Positions 1-12,200 of a stretch of DNA of 64,000 bases are shown piece after piece (position 1 is the first letter of the stretch; each line of letters opens with the position of its first letter). The stretch covers positions 18,399 through 82,398 of the forward strand of contig CAUVYJ010000004.1 in assembly GCA_963556145.1 (NCBI GenBank), in the 5' to 3' direction. The notes under the pieces are model-generated. The model had not been told where the DNA came from and did no database searches. It saw only the letters and a list, made by a program, of their open reading frames with translations. Source of the stretch: Hygrocybe punicea (taxonomy: Eukaryota > Basidiomycota > Agaricomycetes > Agaricales > Hygrophoraceae). The position numbers and the translations under genes were made by a program.

Positions 1-518
1 AATTCGACCTCTTACGAGACGCCCGACAGGATGTTCGGACACGCCCTTGGGCACGCCCAGCTGGTCGCATGGCTATGGACTTGTATTTCAAAATTCAGCG
101 AGCAAAGGAAGAAATTGACCGTCTCAACATTGAGATCCCTAGGGTGATTACTTACATCCGAGACGAGCGACGCTACTTACGCAAGAAGGAAGCCCAATAT
201 CGAGAATTAGATCCCCTTCTATCACACCAAATCAAGTTGTATCGCACAGAACGCTGTCGATTTGATGGACAACACATGCACCGCTTCAAGAATATTGCAA
301 AGCTACATGGTTTCACCGGTACAATCACCCCTGGTCAACATGCTCACAGTGATGTGGAGACCACAACAGAAAGCGATGCCGAAGACGATGAAGACCCCAC
401 CCAATCACACCCCGATACAGAGGACATTGAGCTGGATGAAGATGAAGTGGCCGATGAGGAGGATGAAGCTATTGGACAAGCCCTGCACAGTGTTATCCAG
501 GTTTCTATAGACAGTTAA
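1..518 (+). CDS. KDZ-type transposase, C-terminal fragment (5' end outside window)
   Basis: The reading frame is open from base 3 to the stop at 516-518, so the first ATG at 69 is internal and the gene starts upstream of the window. The visible part reads RTRPWARPAGR, then MAMDLYFKIQRAKEEIDRLN and a segment around VITYIRDER..LRKKEAQ, followed by HQIKLYRTERCRFD and GFTGTITPG, and ends in a highly acidic tail of Asp/Glu runs. This arrangement is the C-terminal helical region of KDZ (Kyakuja-Dileera-Zisupton) transposases, which are abundant in agaricomycetes. The catalytic core lies outside the window, so activity cannot be judged. KDZ elements are the transposons known to accompany TET/JBP genes in these fungi, and such a gene occurs at 35.7-37.2 kb here. 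Confidence 0.75.
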   Translation, partial: FDLLRDARQDVRTRPWARPAGRMAMDLYFKIQRAKEEIDRLNIEIPRVITYIRDERRYLRKKEAQYRELDPLLSHQIKLYRTERCRFDGQHMHRFKNIAKLHGFTGTITPGQHAHSDVETTTESDAEDDEDPTQSHPDTEDIELDEDEVADEEDEAIGQALHSVIQVSIDS

Positions 519-600
519 ACTCTATCGTATCGTAGTCTTACATTTTTTCTTGTGTCTGGTCTCAATTTTAGTAAAGAGATCAAATTTTAGTGACAAAGTC

Positions 601-627
601 GAGCTCATCGCCTGACACGATGAGCTC
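601..627. terminator. Perfect 10-bp inverted repeat downstream of the KDZ fragment
   Basis: GAGCTCATCG at 601-610 and CGATGAGCTC at 618-627 are perfect reverse complements around a 7-nt loop. It lies about 80 bp after the KDZ stop codon. It may be a 3'-end hairpin or a transposon-end structure; function is not shown. The rest of 519-914 holds no convincing gene. Confidence 0.35.
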
Positions 628-914
628 AGGTATGGTTGCCAATGACAACCACAATGACTACAAACAGAGACCAAAACTACGCTCTATATTACACCCACTC
701 TACCTGAGAAATATAGGAGGAGGCCCTACCGCACCCTAAACCCCTTGACTTAGAGAGGGACACAGACCCTTGTCCACCTCTAATAGGAGGCGTTAGTTGG
801 GCTTCACAGGTGGACCTGACCCACTGCTCAGTGTGACGACATGGACACGAAGAGTGTCAGGGTCAGGTATAACAAGCTGGCGGCCTCTTTCAACGGCCTC
901 TGATACCTATAGCG

Positions 915-3900
915 ATGAGGCAACTCGGTCATTTGGGACAATGCGATGCTTACCGCCGGCAACTTCGCCATTCCAAGGGTTTTCCACATGGGAAAACCCT
1001 CGGCCGGTATGACGAGCCTGCCCAAGATCACGTGGCAGCAACTATCATGGACGCGATATCCAACGACTTTTCACGCTTGTCTGTTGGCGATGTACATGCC
1101 TCCGCCGAACCTTACACCACTCCTGCCCTTAGAAAGGTATCGCAGGAGCGCGATGGCTTCACCGATGACGATCACAAGCTACTCGATGCGAAGATCGAGA
1201 AAGCATTTAGCGCATTCCGGAAGTTCAATGAGGAACCTGATTTGCCTACAATTCTCTTCAACATCACCGCCGCGGACAACAGACTAATAACGTTCTCAAC
1301 GGACAAAGCCGAGCAACTGCTTCATCGGGAACCCTCCATCGCGAGGGTACTAAGGAGCGCGTGGCAAGCAGGGTCCTTCAAGGAAGTACGACGAATAGGT
1401 GTGTTTGCCGTAGCATAACTTGCTAACGTTGAGCTCCGAGGCTCAACACTACACAGACCTTCTCTGGCCGGATGCTCCCAGTGTCTCTTGTAGGAGTCTG
1501 CCACCCACCGCAGACAGAGAGGTCACAAGTGAGCATTGACATACTTTTGAACATTCCTTGATGATAAGATTATTCTGGTCTAGAACAAGGTATTGGAATC
1601 CCTCTTCGGAGAAGTCGAGTTGCCTAAAATATCATGCAGTGCTCGGCAGAGCTTGGGATAACCTCTATATCGGCGATCTTCACGTCCTGATGCTCAACAA
1701 CATTTGTGCCTTGAATAAAGCGGAACTCTATGGAAATCAAATTTCCATCATACAGAGCTCCGGCTATGGCAAGTCACGTATGGTGCACGAACAAGCAAAA
1801 TTAGTTTTCACTATTCCATTCAACCTTCGACCCGCCCTTGATGATCGAGGTGAGTTGTTCATTGACTCAATTTCGTCTTGCGAGACTTAATCTTCCAATA
1901 GATCTCGCCTTTCCACCGGCTGACGATACCATCCGCAACTGTCTCACTCGCGTTCTTGACCTGAACGGGGTCACCAATATGTACCTTCGATTTTTCATAT
2001 CCTTGTTTGAAGGTATTCGAAGCGAACTGGAGAAACATAAACCAACGTTTGCGAATTCCCGTATGTTCGCGGCTTGGTGGTCGACGCAACTAGTTGAGAT
2101 TCGTCAGGAACTTTATTCTCGTGTGGCCAACGACACTGGGAAAGACATGTTTACAAAGGTGCGTGAAGAAGCATGTCATAGAAACGGGTCTCATGATCGG
2201 TGCAGACCGATAACCCCCGTCAATCTATTAGTAGAGATCAAAATATATATGAGGTCGAGCAAACTGCCCTGGAAAATCGAGCCAGGGGTGAATTGGGAAG
2301 ACTTTTGAGGCAGCTGCGAGCGTCGTATAGCGGAAAACCCGAATACGCAATTGAAATGGTCATATATTTCGACGAAGCTCATTCATTGACGCCACACAAA
2401 CCACAAAACGAAACCCAGAAGACGTTAAATGATGTCTTATGCTCCGTCATAAATGTTTTTTTGAAGTTCCCTGTGTTTGCCATATTCCTCTCCACAAATA
2501 GTGATTTGGCCGAATTTGCCACGCCTCGAAACCTCGCCAGGTCGGCTCGCATCCGCGAAGGTCAAGCAATGATTCATGCTCCGATCACCGAGACGCCCTT
2601 TGACTGCTACCCTGATATGCTGATCAGGCCGGAAACAATGTCTCTCGCAGAGACTACTAGCGTAGAGTACTTAGCTCGATTTGGGAGGCCGTTGTGAGTG
2701 TAACTGTACCTTCCTTCCCAAAGTTTTTCCTTCTGTCTGACTCCCATGTAGGTTTTGGACAATGATACAGGCTGCCGGATTGAAAAAAGATTCTGTTTGC
2801 CTTCAGGTTATGGAACTCGCGCAGGCGAAGCTTTTGGGCACGCACGATATCAAAATCCAGTTTCCTGCGGTGTCACCCAAGGCGAAATTGGCTGTGGTGG
2901 ACTGCATTTTGATGCTAGATTTCGAAGTCCGGCGAGAAAATGTTCAATTGACTGAGGCCTCCTTGGTTGCAAGCCATATGCGGACTGCCTTTTCCGTTCC
3001 GAAAGACCTTGTGTACCTGCGATCGGGGTATCCGTCGGAGCCTATCATAGCAGAAGCTGCTTGCAGACAACTTGCGTCCTGGACCGAGCAAAAGCCGAAC
3101 GCGTTCCTCGAGATTGTCAACGAGAATATCACATCCGGGCTGCTGAATTATGGCGAGATGGGTGAACTCGCAGGGCGTGCACTCATATGGGATGCCTACC
3201 GGCGCGCCGTACGACATGAGCACCTTACTGCTCAGGACAGTATCAACTATAGCGCTGGATGTCTCTTGACCACCTTCATAGAAATGCTGTTTGCCGAACC
3301 CCACGCGACGATCATCCTTGATTCCCGACCCGACAACCGTAACCAAGGCCCAAACGTTGATCTCCAACCTCAGAAACTTCGGGAGGCCTTTTGAGGTGCG
3401 AAAATACGCTTCACACACTTCGGGAAAATGGCGGATGACAGTGGTACGACGACGTATTCCGCCTGGGCAGCGTTCATGAGGAGCATGGTTATTACATGCC
3501 GCAGTGGGCAACCAACGCTTGATTGTGTGATTCCCGTACTTCTTTGGGACAAAAAACTCTGCGAGTGGGTTATGTCGGGTATTCTTGTGCAATTTAAGTG
3601 GTGCAAGCACGGAGGAAACTACTTCATCGACGAGAAAGACGTTGGCTTCTTCCCCAAGGCAAACTGCTCAGGCTGTCCAAATCATAAGCCCGAACCTCAC
3701 CCGGATTCACGTCCCTACATCACTCTAATTATGGAGGTTGGTGTGCAAACCTCAATACCGGAAAATGCAGTCACGAAAACCAAAAGCTCATCCTCGCAGA
3801 GGAAGCCTGCTACTACGCAAAATATCGCATCCAAAAAACCTGCTCACAGCCCAGCGGCACAACTCACGACGCCTGTGAAAAGATTCACTCAAACTATAAT

Positions 3901-4261
3901 CAGTACCCCGTCTAAAGTTGTCATCCCGAAATCAGGTACTCATCATCACCCTCGTCCTGACCATCCACGTTACAGCATCAAAGCCTATGGTTGTTCCCCG
4001 ACTGTGTACCGAGGAATCCTCGAAGAGCAAAGGGCAAGTTTTGCGCTTTTACTGCGCTCTCGTGATTTTCTGGGAGAACATGCTCGGGGAGATGATGCTT
4101 CCATCGCCGCTCTCCGAAAAATGAAACCGTTCTGGAGTCGAGGCGCAAATTGCTATCATTGGATTGATTGTCCTGAACTCAACGGTGTACAAGTCCAGTC
4201 TGAGGCTCAGGAAGGAGTCTTCCTGTCAGACGTGGAAGACGAGGAAGATGGTTTTTCTTAG
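915..4261 (+). CDS. P-loop NTPase, multi-exon, probably interrupted by one stop codon
   Basis: Exons run from about 915 to the stop at 4259-4261. The N-terminal exon (915 to about 1400) contains RQLRHSKGFP. A later exon has a Walker A-like loop (QSSGYGKSRMV, about 1755-1785). The intron at 1850-1901 joins DDR to DLAFPPADD in frame. A Walker B-like IYFDEAH follows near 2365. After an intron near 2697-2754 the protein continues as FWTMIQAAGLKKD. A conserved C-terminal block includes RFTHFGKMADD (about 3410-3440) and VPVLLWDKKL-like VIPVLLWDKKLCEWVMSG, followed by a basic Ser/Thr-rich linker and an acidic end. In-frame TGA at 3392-3394 separates KLREAF from GAKIRFTHFGK in the same frame. The family is recurrent in agaricomycetes; I think it is akin to the NTPase modules of Crinkler-type proteins, but that is inference. 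The substrate is unknown, and the splice around 2159-2231 is unresolved. Confidence 0.6.
958..1012 (+). repeat. Shared header segment, copy in the NTPase gene (inverted relative to 6908-6961)
   Basis: GGCAACTTCGCCAT, AAGGGTTTTCC, GGAAAACCCT and GTATGA occur here on the + strand, in the same order as in the minus-strand gene at 6961-6908. Both encode RQLRH-x-KGFP followed by YDE. AGGGTTTTCC/GGAAAACCCT also forms a local hairpin. Confidence 0.6.
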
Positions 4262-4950
4262 CGAAGCCGAAAGAGGGCACCTTATCTTGGGCAACCATCA
4301 AAAACTTGTATTTTTAGTTTGATTAAGGCAGCGAAAAGTCGAAATAAATAATTTATTGCAATTTTCACTAATCACACAGGCCCACTTATGAAGTGAAAAG
4401 TGAATAGGAAGCGCGACCGTGCCCTGAAACAGCGGCACGGTCCGAAAAAATAGTAATTGAGTTTTTGGTTTTTGATTTACAGTAAGGAACCGTGTAACGG
4501 TAGTAACAAAAAATAGGACTGGAAAAGCGGGAGGGCAGAGGTGGGTCAGGAAAATTTACAGGGGTAAGATTAACTGGGAAAAGGGACAAGGTAAACAAAA
4601 GTTAATGAAGGCAAGACGATGGCATACCTCGGAGACGGGGCAAGGGGCTTACAATGCCCTTGGGGCGTTTCCGAGGTATATGAGAAAGGTAAAAGAATGA
4701 GCCGGTGTGGCGACGTAAGATTTGACGTCAGACGGGGACGACAAATAATGGGTCATCAGCGGATGACGATTCCGGCGAGAATGTGTCAGCTGGTGACAGT
4801 GACGGGGACACGCTGGGTGTCGAGGTAATAGTAGGAGTGTGGCCGGGTGATTAGCCAAATGTAAACAAGTTTAAAAGACGATAAATAATGACACCTAGTA
4901 ACGTTGTCAGCTATAGATACGAGGGCATGAGACAGGAGGAATAGATGAAC
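4262..4950. other. Convergent intergenic spacer
   Basis: This spacer lies between the 3' ends of the NTPase gene (+) and the serine protease gene (-). Short open frames here overlap on both strands with no recognisable protein. A GGCATACCTCGGA segment near 4620 is partly repeated inverted near 4670 (TCCGAGGTAT). No gene was found. Confidence 0.5.
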
Positions 4951-7069
4951 CTAGATCGCGTCGAAGTGGAGGTTGGCGCCTGGGAACTCGGGCTTGATGA
5001 CGCTGTCCCAGAGCCAGAACATTGGGGTGCAGTAAGTGACGTCGGACGATTCGGTAGGACCAGCACCACTGGTAAGTTGGAGACCGAACTCGTTATCGGC
5101 ACCAGCGACTTCAGCCCCAGAGTCCCTGCCTTTGGAGGAAGAACCGGAGTCGTTATTGTACGGATAGACAGCTGCTTCGATGGAGTCGAAGCTGCCGAGG
5201 ATGCCGTAGTAGCGCACGTGAGACTCGAACCCGTTAAGACAACCAATCGTCGTGCTGGTAGTGTGACCATTCCTGATGACGTATCGCACTGGATCGCCGT
5301 TCAAGTCCTGACTGTTGGGCTGCTTGATCTGAGTGGCAGTGAGAATGCATTGGAGCTTGTAAAGACGATCGTTGGGGTAGTCGAACTCGGAAGGCGCGTC
5401 ATCTCGAGGGTACATTCTCGACATGAACTCGCTGGCCTCGATTTCGGTGCCTGGAATATGAACAGTTAGATTGTGCACCTTTAGTTAGGCCAGGTCAGCA
5501 CGCTCCTAAATCAATCACATCCCCTTTGAAATTCGCCGCGAACTTCCTGTCGTTGAGCTTGATGACGCAGACATCTTTGGTGTAGCCGTAGGGGGCATTG
5601 CTGCCAGTGATCGGAGGGGCCCAGACGACGTGGCCAATGACCCGGTTGTTCACATCCGACCACTCGTCCTTCTTCATCATGGTAAAGAACGCCTTGAGGG
5701 CCTCGATGTTGGCTTCGGTGGCCACCAGACCAGGATCGGCCTTCTTCCTCTGTGCCGTAGCGCGCTTCTTCAGGAAGGTGACGGTGTTGTTCAGGTTGCC
5801 GATTTTGGCCTTGATGGATGCCAGGAAGTCCTCAAAGGCCCAGGTGCCCATCAGGACGACCTTTTTCTTGCGCGCAGCGGCTAGGTAGGTGTAGTTAGAA
5901 CTGCGCTCATCTTTGGTGAGGAAACGAATGTACCGACGTGTTTGTAAGGTTTGTTGCCTTCCTCCGTGGGGAACAGAACATGGCGTGCCGTGACGGCGTA
6001 GAGGTCGTTACCGATTCAGAAGTAGAATCCCAGGGTCCCCTGCCTGTGCAGAGTCTTCAGGCCTGCGATGGGCAGGCTGAGGGACGTGGTGACCCAATCC
6101 ATGACGTCCTTGAGGTGATGGTCATTGTCCATGGGTGCGAACAGCTCAGAGCCGGCGAGCGGATGGACTACCGATTCCCGACACGCCACTTCGAGTAGGC
6201 CGTCAACCTTGTGCTGCTTGAGGAGTTCGAGGATGTCCTGAGAGGAGTTGAACACGGCCTTGCCGATGGTGGTGTCTGGCAGCACTCCAATCCAGATAGT
6301 AACGCGAGTGGTAACTGGCTTTCTGCCGCCGTCCTCGTTCTGCTCATCCCACCCAAAGCGGGCGAGTTCGACGGAGGTGTGCTGGATTTGTTGCTTGTCG
6401 AGAAGTTTCACAACCTTGGAACGAGTGTCAGTCCGCAGAATGCTACGCTCCGAGAAGATCACGTACCTCCTCACGAATCGTGTTCCAAAGGTTGTCCTTG
6501 CTAAGTTTGCCGTGATCGTAGACAGGGAGAAGCTGCATAACGCGAATGTACTCTGGCCCTGTAGGAGGCGTGAAGACATCCGTAGACGTCCTGTAGACGA
6601 GCTTAGGGCCAGGTCGTCCGTTGCCGCTGAGACCAAAGTAATAAAGGAGCCTCTCGAGCTTTGAGACTTCGTGTATGGAGTCGTAGGTAGTGTCGCTAGA
6701 GGAATCGGCGACCTGGAAGATCTTGGCACGCTTGGATTTGCCGGACTCAGAACCGGACGAGAGACGCTTGTACACCTCATCGCATTCGTCGTCGAAGGCT
6801 TGGGAATGGACATGGCCGTACCATTTATCGACTAGAAGGGTATATGAGCATGTCAGTACAGAAGAAAGCCAATAAAACGTAAAAGGACTCACTTGATTCG
6901 GAAATTTCATCATACGAAGGGTTTTCCTCATCGGGAAAACCCTTCATATGGCGAAGTTGCCTGGGTTCGAGACTAGTTTCTCATGTGGGCCAAGCACGTA
7001 GTGTCAGAGCCTCGGCCATGATCACCGACAAATCTCCCAAACTCCAGAACAACTGCTCAGGTCTGCCAT
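4951..7069 (-). pseudogene. Trypsin-like serine protease family protein, with in-frame stop
   Basis: The start ATG at 7069-7067 gives MADLSSCSGVWEICR. Introns at about 7025-6973, 6892-6832, 6466-6415 and 5933-5881 keep the frame, and a further one lies near 5501-5451. Conserved blocks in order: RQLRHMKGFPDEENPSYDE, LERLLYYFGLSGNGRPGPK, TIWIGVLPDTTIGKAVFNSS, SLSLPIAGLKTLHRQGTLGF, then LYAVTARHVLF (candidate catalytic His), a KKKVVLMGTWAFEDF block, DVCVIKL (candidate Asp) and GRDSGAEV (GDSG-like, candidate Ser). These fit a chymotrypsin-fold peptidase. A TGA at 6018-6016 lies between GFYF and IGNDLYAV, and the GDSGS motif is changed to RDSGA. The junction to the last exon also does not keep frame with obvious splice sites. 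The copy is probably inactive. The physiological substrate is unknown. Confidence 0.6.
6908..6961 (-). repeat. Shared header segment, copy in the serine protease gene
   Basis: This is the inverted partner of 958-1012. It reads GGCAACTTCGCCAT, AAGGGTTTTCC, GGAAAACCCT and GTATGA on the minus strand and encodes RQLRHMKGFPDEENPSYDE. Confidence 0.6.
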
Positions 7070-7495
7070 TGTCAAGCTCAGAGAGGTGATATGCGTGTGG
7101 TCTCATTGTTCTTAGCATCTTCCCTCACAAGGACGCCTCGCATCATTTAGGACTTAACTTTGAGAGATTTCGGGTACGACAATTAGATTTTGTTCACCTC
7201 TCTAAGTTTCCAAATGGGGTGATATATTCCGCGTTGAATCATCCTTGCTTGCGTCTAAGTTCTAGTGTCACTGAACAGCCTTTGTCAAGATCACCCCACG
7301 CCAAGCTAACCTCGACTGGGAAACCTCGTTTTAGGCTAGCAATCAACATGGTGGTGGTTTTGTTTGAGCGGATGAAAGAGATGCACAGGTGGGAGCTTTC
7401 TTGGACATGGCAAGGTCATGATATGACCGGTAGGCGGGAATATATTCGGCACAAAATTGAATACAATCTCCATTAAAAACTAATAATATACTTTC
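7070..7495. other. Upstream spacer of the serine protease gene
   Basis: Upstream side of the minus-strand protease gene. No recognisable protein and no clear core promoter were seen. It ends where the GGACCA repeats begin. Confidence 0.4.
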
Positions 7496-7668
7496 CGGAT
7501 CCCGCCCCGGGATCCGGGACCAGGACCAGGACCAGGATTACTAAGCATTTTGGACAAGGAATTTCCTTTTTGAGAACCTCAGAGGATTTTGGACAAGGAT
7601 TTTGGACCAGGAATTGCCTGTTTGGGAACCTTTGGACCAGGACCAGGACCAGGACCAGGACCAGGAGG
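7496..7668. repeat. GGACCA hexamer microsatellite with GGATCC palindrome
   Basis: CCCGGATCC-like palindromic sequence at about 7496-7520 is followed by GGACCA hexamers at 7518-7538 and again at 7634-7668. They are separated by a diverged TTTTGGACAAGGA-type spacer. No coding capacity is supported. Confidence 0.85.
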
Positions 7669-8640
7669 GGGAACTTGGGCAAGTTTTTGAGTGATGTGGG
7701 GGGAACTTTGGGGGCCATTGTGGACAAGTCTTGAGGACATGTGGGGGGATATTTGGGGGGGTTTTTGAGTAATGTGGGGGGATCTTTGGGGGTCATTGTG
7801 GGCAAGTCTTGAGGACATGTGGAGGGTTCTTTGGGGGGTTTTTTGGGAAAGCATTTGAGTCATATGAGGGGATCTTTTGGGGGCATTGGGGGCAAGTATT
7901 TGGAACTTATGGGAGGTTGTTGGGCAAGTCTTTGAGTCATGTGGGGGGATCTTAGGGGGGCATTTTGGGCAAGCAGTTTAGTCATGTGGGGGGATCTGTG
8001 GGGGGCATTTTAGACTAGTATTTGGGACATGTGGGGGAATCTTTGGAGGCATTGTGGGCAAGCATTTCAGACAAGGAGGGGGATGTTGGGCAAGTCTTTC
8101 AGTCATGTGGGGGGATCTTTGAGGGGACTTTGGGCAAGCATTTGAGACATGTGGGGGGCTCTTTGGGGGGCTTTTTGGGCAAGCATTTTAGCCAAGAAGG
8201 GGGATCTTTGGGGGACATTTTGAGCAAGCATTTGAGTTATGTTGGGGGATCTTTGGAGGACATTGTGGGCAAGTATTTGGGACATGAAGGAGGATCTTTG
8301 GGGGGCATTTTGGGCAAGCATTTTAGACAAGGAGGAGGATCTTTGGGAAGCATCTTGGACAAGTATTTGGGGCATGAAGGGAGATCTTTGGGGGGGATTT
8401 TGGGCAAGAATTTCAGTCATGTTGGGGGATCTATGGGGGGCATTTTAGACAAGTATTTGGGACATGTAGGGGGATCTTTGGGGGCATTGTGGGCAAGCAT
8501 TTCAGACAAGAAGGGGGATTTTGGGGGGCATTATGGGGGCATTATGGGCAAGCCTTTGAGATATAAAGGGGGATCTTGGGTAAGTACCTCAGACAAGACT
8601 TATAGTTCAAGAGGAGATTTCTCTTGGGCATGTTGAACAA
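7669..8640. repeat. G-rich minisatellite, units of roughly 40-60 bp
   Basis: Degenerate units recur with the pattern CATGTGGGGGGATCTTTG, GGGGGCATTTTGGGCAAG and CATTTGAG. Nearly all G runs of 4-7 lie on the + strand, giving strong strand asymmetry and many potential G-quadruplexes. The 204-codon open frame at 8022-8636 is a by-product of units whose length keeps frame; its translated product is only GGSLGGILGKH-like repeats. Confidence 0.85.
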
Positions 8641-9212
8641 TGAATCTGAAAAAAAAAAAAAAAATTAGCATATAGGTCTAGTCATGCTTTATTATCAAGC
8701 AACCTAGTCCATGTCAATGGACACTGCATTTGACCTTGGTAAGTTCACATGATTAGTATATTTTATCAAATTCTCAAAATTTTCAATATCAGTTAAATAG
8801 CACATATTTACACTTAAAACTGCATAGCAGATGAACATGTAACTGATAACAATAACAATCATCTTTCAAATGTACATAATGCAATCATAATTGATATTTC
8901 AATATAGTTTGTACATCTGATCTGACAGTTATTACATTATCACAACTGATGCACTCAAAGTAGTAAAAAGATTGTTAAATTCACAACTCAAATACTAACT
9001 ACCTTGTGATATTAAACAGTTGATGATATTACCAAGTCAAGTTACACAGTTGGTAAAATCACCAAGTTAAGTCACATGACTAGTTGGTTAAATCACCAAG
9101 TCAAGTCACATGTCTAAGTCACATGATTGGCTAATTCAGGTAATATGACTTGATCTCTCTTAATCTCTTACCACTATCATCTCATCTCATATTTCAACTT
9201 TGCTTTATTATC
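8641..9212. other. AT-rich spacer with A16 tract
   Basis: A poly(A) run lies at 8649-8664, directly at the end of the G-rich minisatellite. AT-rich sequence follows, including several CACCAAGT(C/T)AAGT-like repeats at about 9030-9110 that precede the OrsD-RecQ gene. No gene was seen. Confidence 0.6.
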
Positions 9213-12200
9213 ATGCCTTCTTCCTGTACCAATTGTAATTTGGAGTTTCCTACTATGGGACAAAGAGATTATCACTATAGAAATTGCAAGGAAAAAGTCC
9301 AAATAACTTATATTAATGGGGTTTTCACATTGCAGGCAGGAGTTGATGGGAGATTTATATGTCAATGTAGTCATCCTAAATGTCCCAAGCCTTTTACAAC
9401 CATTAGAGGTCTTCAAAAACATGTTAAAAAGGTGCAGCTGCCATGGATGCCTAGAGTTGGGGTGGACAATCCAGTCAATGTTCAGGCTGAAGTTCAGGCT
9501 GAAGTTCAACCTGAAGTTCATACTGATGAGCCTATTATCCAGGTTGATTTTATCATCTTCAGATTCAATATTAATCTTAAACCTGACATTTTTTAGAGTC
9601 AGCCACAATCACCTGATATCACCAATGTAGATGAGGATTTTATTGATGATGCAGCTGCAAATCCAGCTATCATTTCAGACTCATCACAAGTTAACAATCA
9701 AATCATTCCCAACCAACACCACAAAGATGATATCAGCACTTCAGAGGTGGGTTATTTCCTTTGTTTTCCAAATACTACATTTGATGTTGAAGTCAAAAGA
9801 TTGCAACACATCCCTATCTGGATACAATAGGGTTCTCTGTCAATACAGTCCTCCATTCACTGCTTTGTGACTGGTGTGGTTATGCTGTTTTGCCCAAACA
9901 TGTAGAAAGTCATTTGGCAGGTGAAAATCATAAACCAGGCAAACTCAAGATCATCAGCAAGACACTTGGAGAAGTGGTGGAGGAGATGGAGGTGTTTGAA
10001 TGTTTTCCCCATCCTCCCATGACACTTCCCATGGATCCTGCACCATGTGCTTTTCAAGGTTTGGAGATTGCAGAGGGTTTCTACTGTTTGTTTTGCTCTC
10101 ATGCATCCACCTCCAAGGAATATATGAGAAAGCATCATAGCAAGCATCATCGCACAGAACCAAAGCCACTCACGTGGGCTACATGCTCTGTTCAACAAAT
10201 CAATCCACGCGATCATATAGCATGTCGATGGTTTCGAGTTCAACGGCAAGATGCTCAGCCCATCCATATAGCCACCACCATCGTTACCGACCTTTGAAAA
10301 GAGATGCTCAAAGGATCAGAACAGTCAAGGCACAGAGGAGTTAGAGATCCATGCACTGTTAGCCCTTGGCTCTTGAGCACCAAGTGGCATGAGCACATTG
10401 AAGCATTCGAGACGACAGAACTTCGAAACTTGATCTCCTTTCCAGGCAAAGAAGAACTAAAAGGTCTTCCAAAGCTGGTGGAGTTATATTTTCAGGATGC
10501 CACAGGTCTATTACCATCAACATCTGAGCTCACACTGCAGAAGCTCAACACCTCTGACCCTGCCAAAACGTAAGTACCGTTCTCGACCAAGTATAGATCA
10601 ATACTGATCACAGACATTTAATTCAGTGGGATTAGCAACACTCCCTTGCACAAGCATCAACTCGATGCTACATTAGGCCAATACTGCAATCCAGTCATCC
10701 GTTTATTGGCGATGCTCCTACGTCCAAAGGCCCAGTACCAGATCCCACTTACCGTGGAATTGGAAGAAGCATTGTTGTTCCTAAAGGAGGCTCTGGATGA
10801 AGACAGGGATGAGCCTATAGTTACAAGTAGGCTTCATGCCGTGTTCAAGGCATTGTGGATGCAGAGCTGGCTGCCCAAGGCCGATAACCCAATTCCTTGC
10901 CCAACCGTTCGAGCTTTGGCTCTCTTGACATTGCAACAAGACCGAAGCTTCATGGCTCCAGTAGGAGTAACTGGCTTCATAGCCAAACTAGAGCGAGCCA
11001 TCCGTCTTTTTTGCTTGACCGAGATACACGAACTCTCTACAGAACCGGAGGATGAAGAAAATTCCTGCAATGCCATGCAGTACTGGTTCATTGAAAAGAA
11101 CAACACTCCATTCAACTCTCTTCGCTCCCTGCAGCACCGTGCTTCCAGCATTGCCTTCCGCACCAGAAGCTTGCCTCGAATTTATTGGACAGATCGTGTC
11201 ACCTGGAGGTCCATGTTATATCGAGGTACACCTCTCAATATGGAGCACATTGGAGAGGTGTTCAGAAACTTGGAGGGTGCCATAGTTGATGTGTGGGAGA
11301 AGAAAGTTCTTCTGGGCCTGACACTGAGAGTCAACACCAAGGGGATCATGGAGGATCTTTCAAACACAGATGTTGGCTATTCGTTCATCTCAGATCCTCG
11401 TAATAAGACCTTCAAGGACCGGGACGAGCTACTAACCGCTATCATATGTAATCCTGCGATATGTGGACAGTTCATGAAGGTTGGTCGGGTCAGTGGTAAC
11501 ATTGTGTGGAACAAAACAGCATTACACACATGGCTCAGCAGCTATGCCAGACTGCACGAACTCCTCCTTCTCCGATGCGAGACACTCTGTGGAGCCCCAG
11601 AGCGGGGAACTGAAATGACAGCCATGCAAAAAGAGAACACTGACACACGCACTGACAAGAATCTCGCCATTCTTGACAAACATCTGGCTCTTCTCCGTCT
11701 ATACAACAAATCCAGTGCGCAGATGGGCCATGACAAGCTCATACCACATGCAGTCGATGCCTTTGCATCCGACATCATCATTCAAGATCTCGCACTCGCT
11801 CGTCCATTCGCAGAGGTTGCAGTGCACATCTGCATGCCTGAGAGGTTGGACATCAAGAAGCTGTACCAGGTGCATCTCTTTGTCAATGATGGCAAACTTT
11901 TCAACACCAACAACCTGTCGAACGTGATGAAGGAGTTCACGGAGCCCATCATTGGTGTAGGTCTGACCGTCAACGACTGGAGACACATCAGCATCACCTG
12001 GAAGCGTAAACTGTGCAGCGCCGCCATGGAACTGTATGAAGAAGGTGGCTTGGAAGATACCGTGGATGTCCTCCAAGCAGGTTACAACCGGAACACAGAG
12101 GAACGGATTTATGGCATCAGTCGAGATGCACTAGCAGGTGCAGCAGAGGATGTTCTGCCTCTCTTCATGCAGGCCAGCACCAAGTGGCAGATAGTGCACA

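Noticed and set aside
8022..8636. 204-codon open frame of GGSLGGILGKH-like repeats
   Set aside because: It lies wholly in the G-rich minisatellite, and repeats on both strands stay open; no independent sign of a gene.
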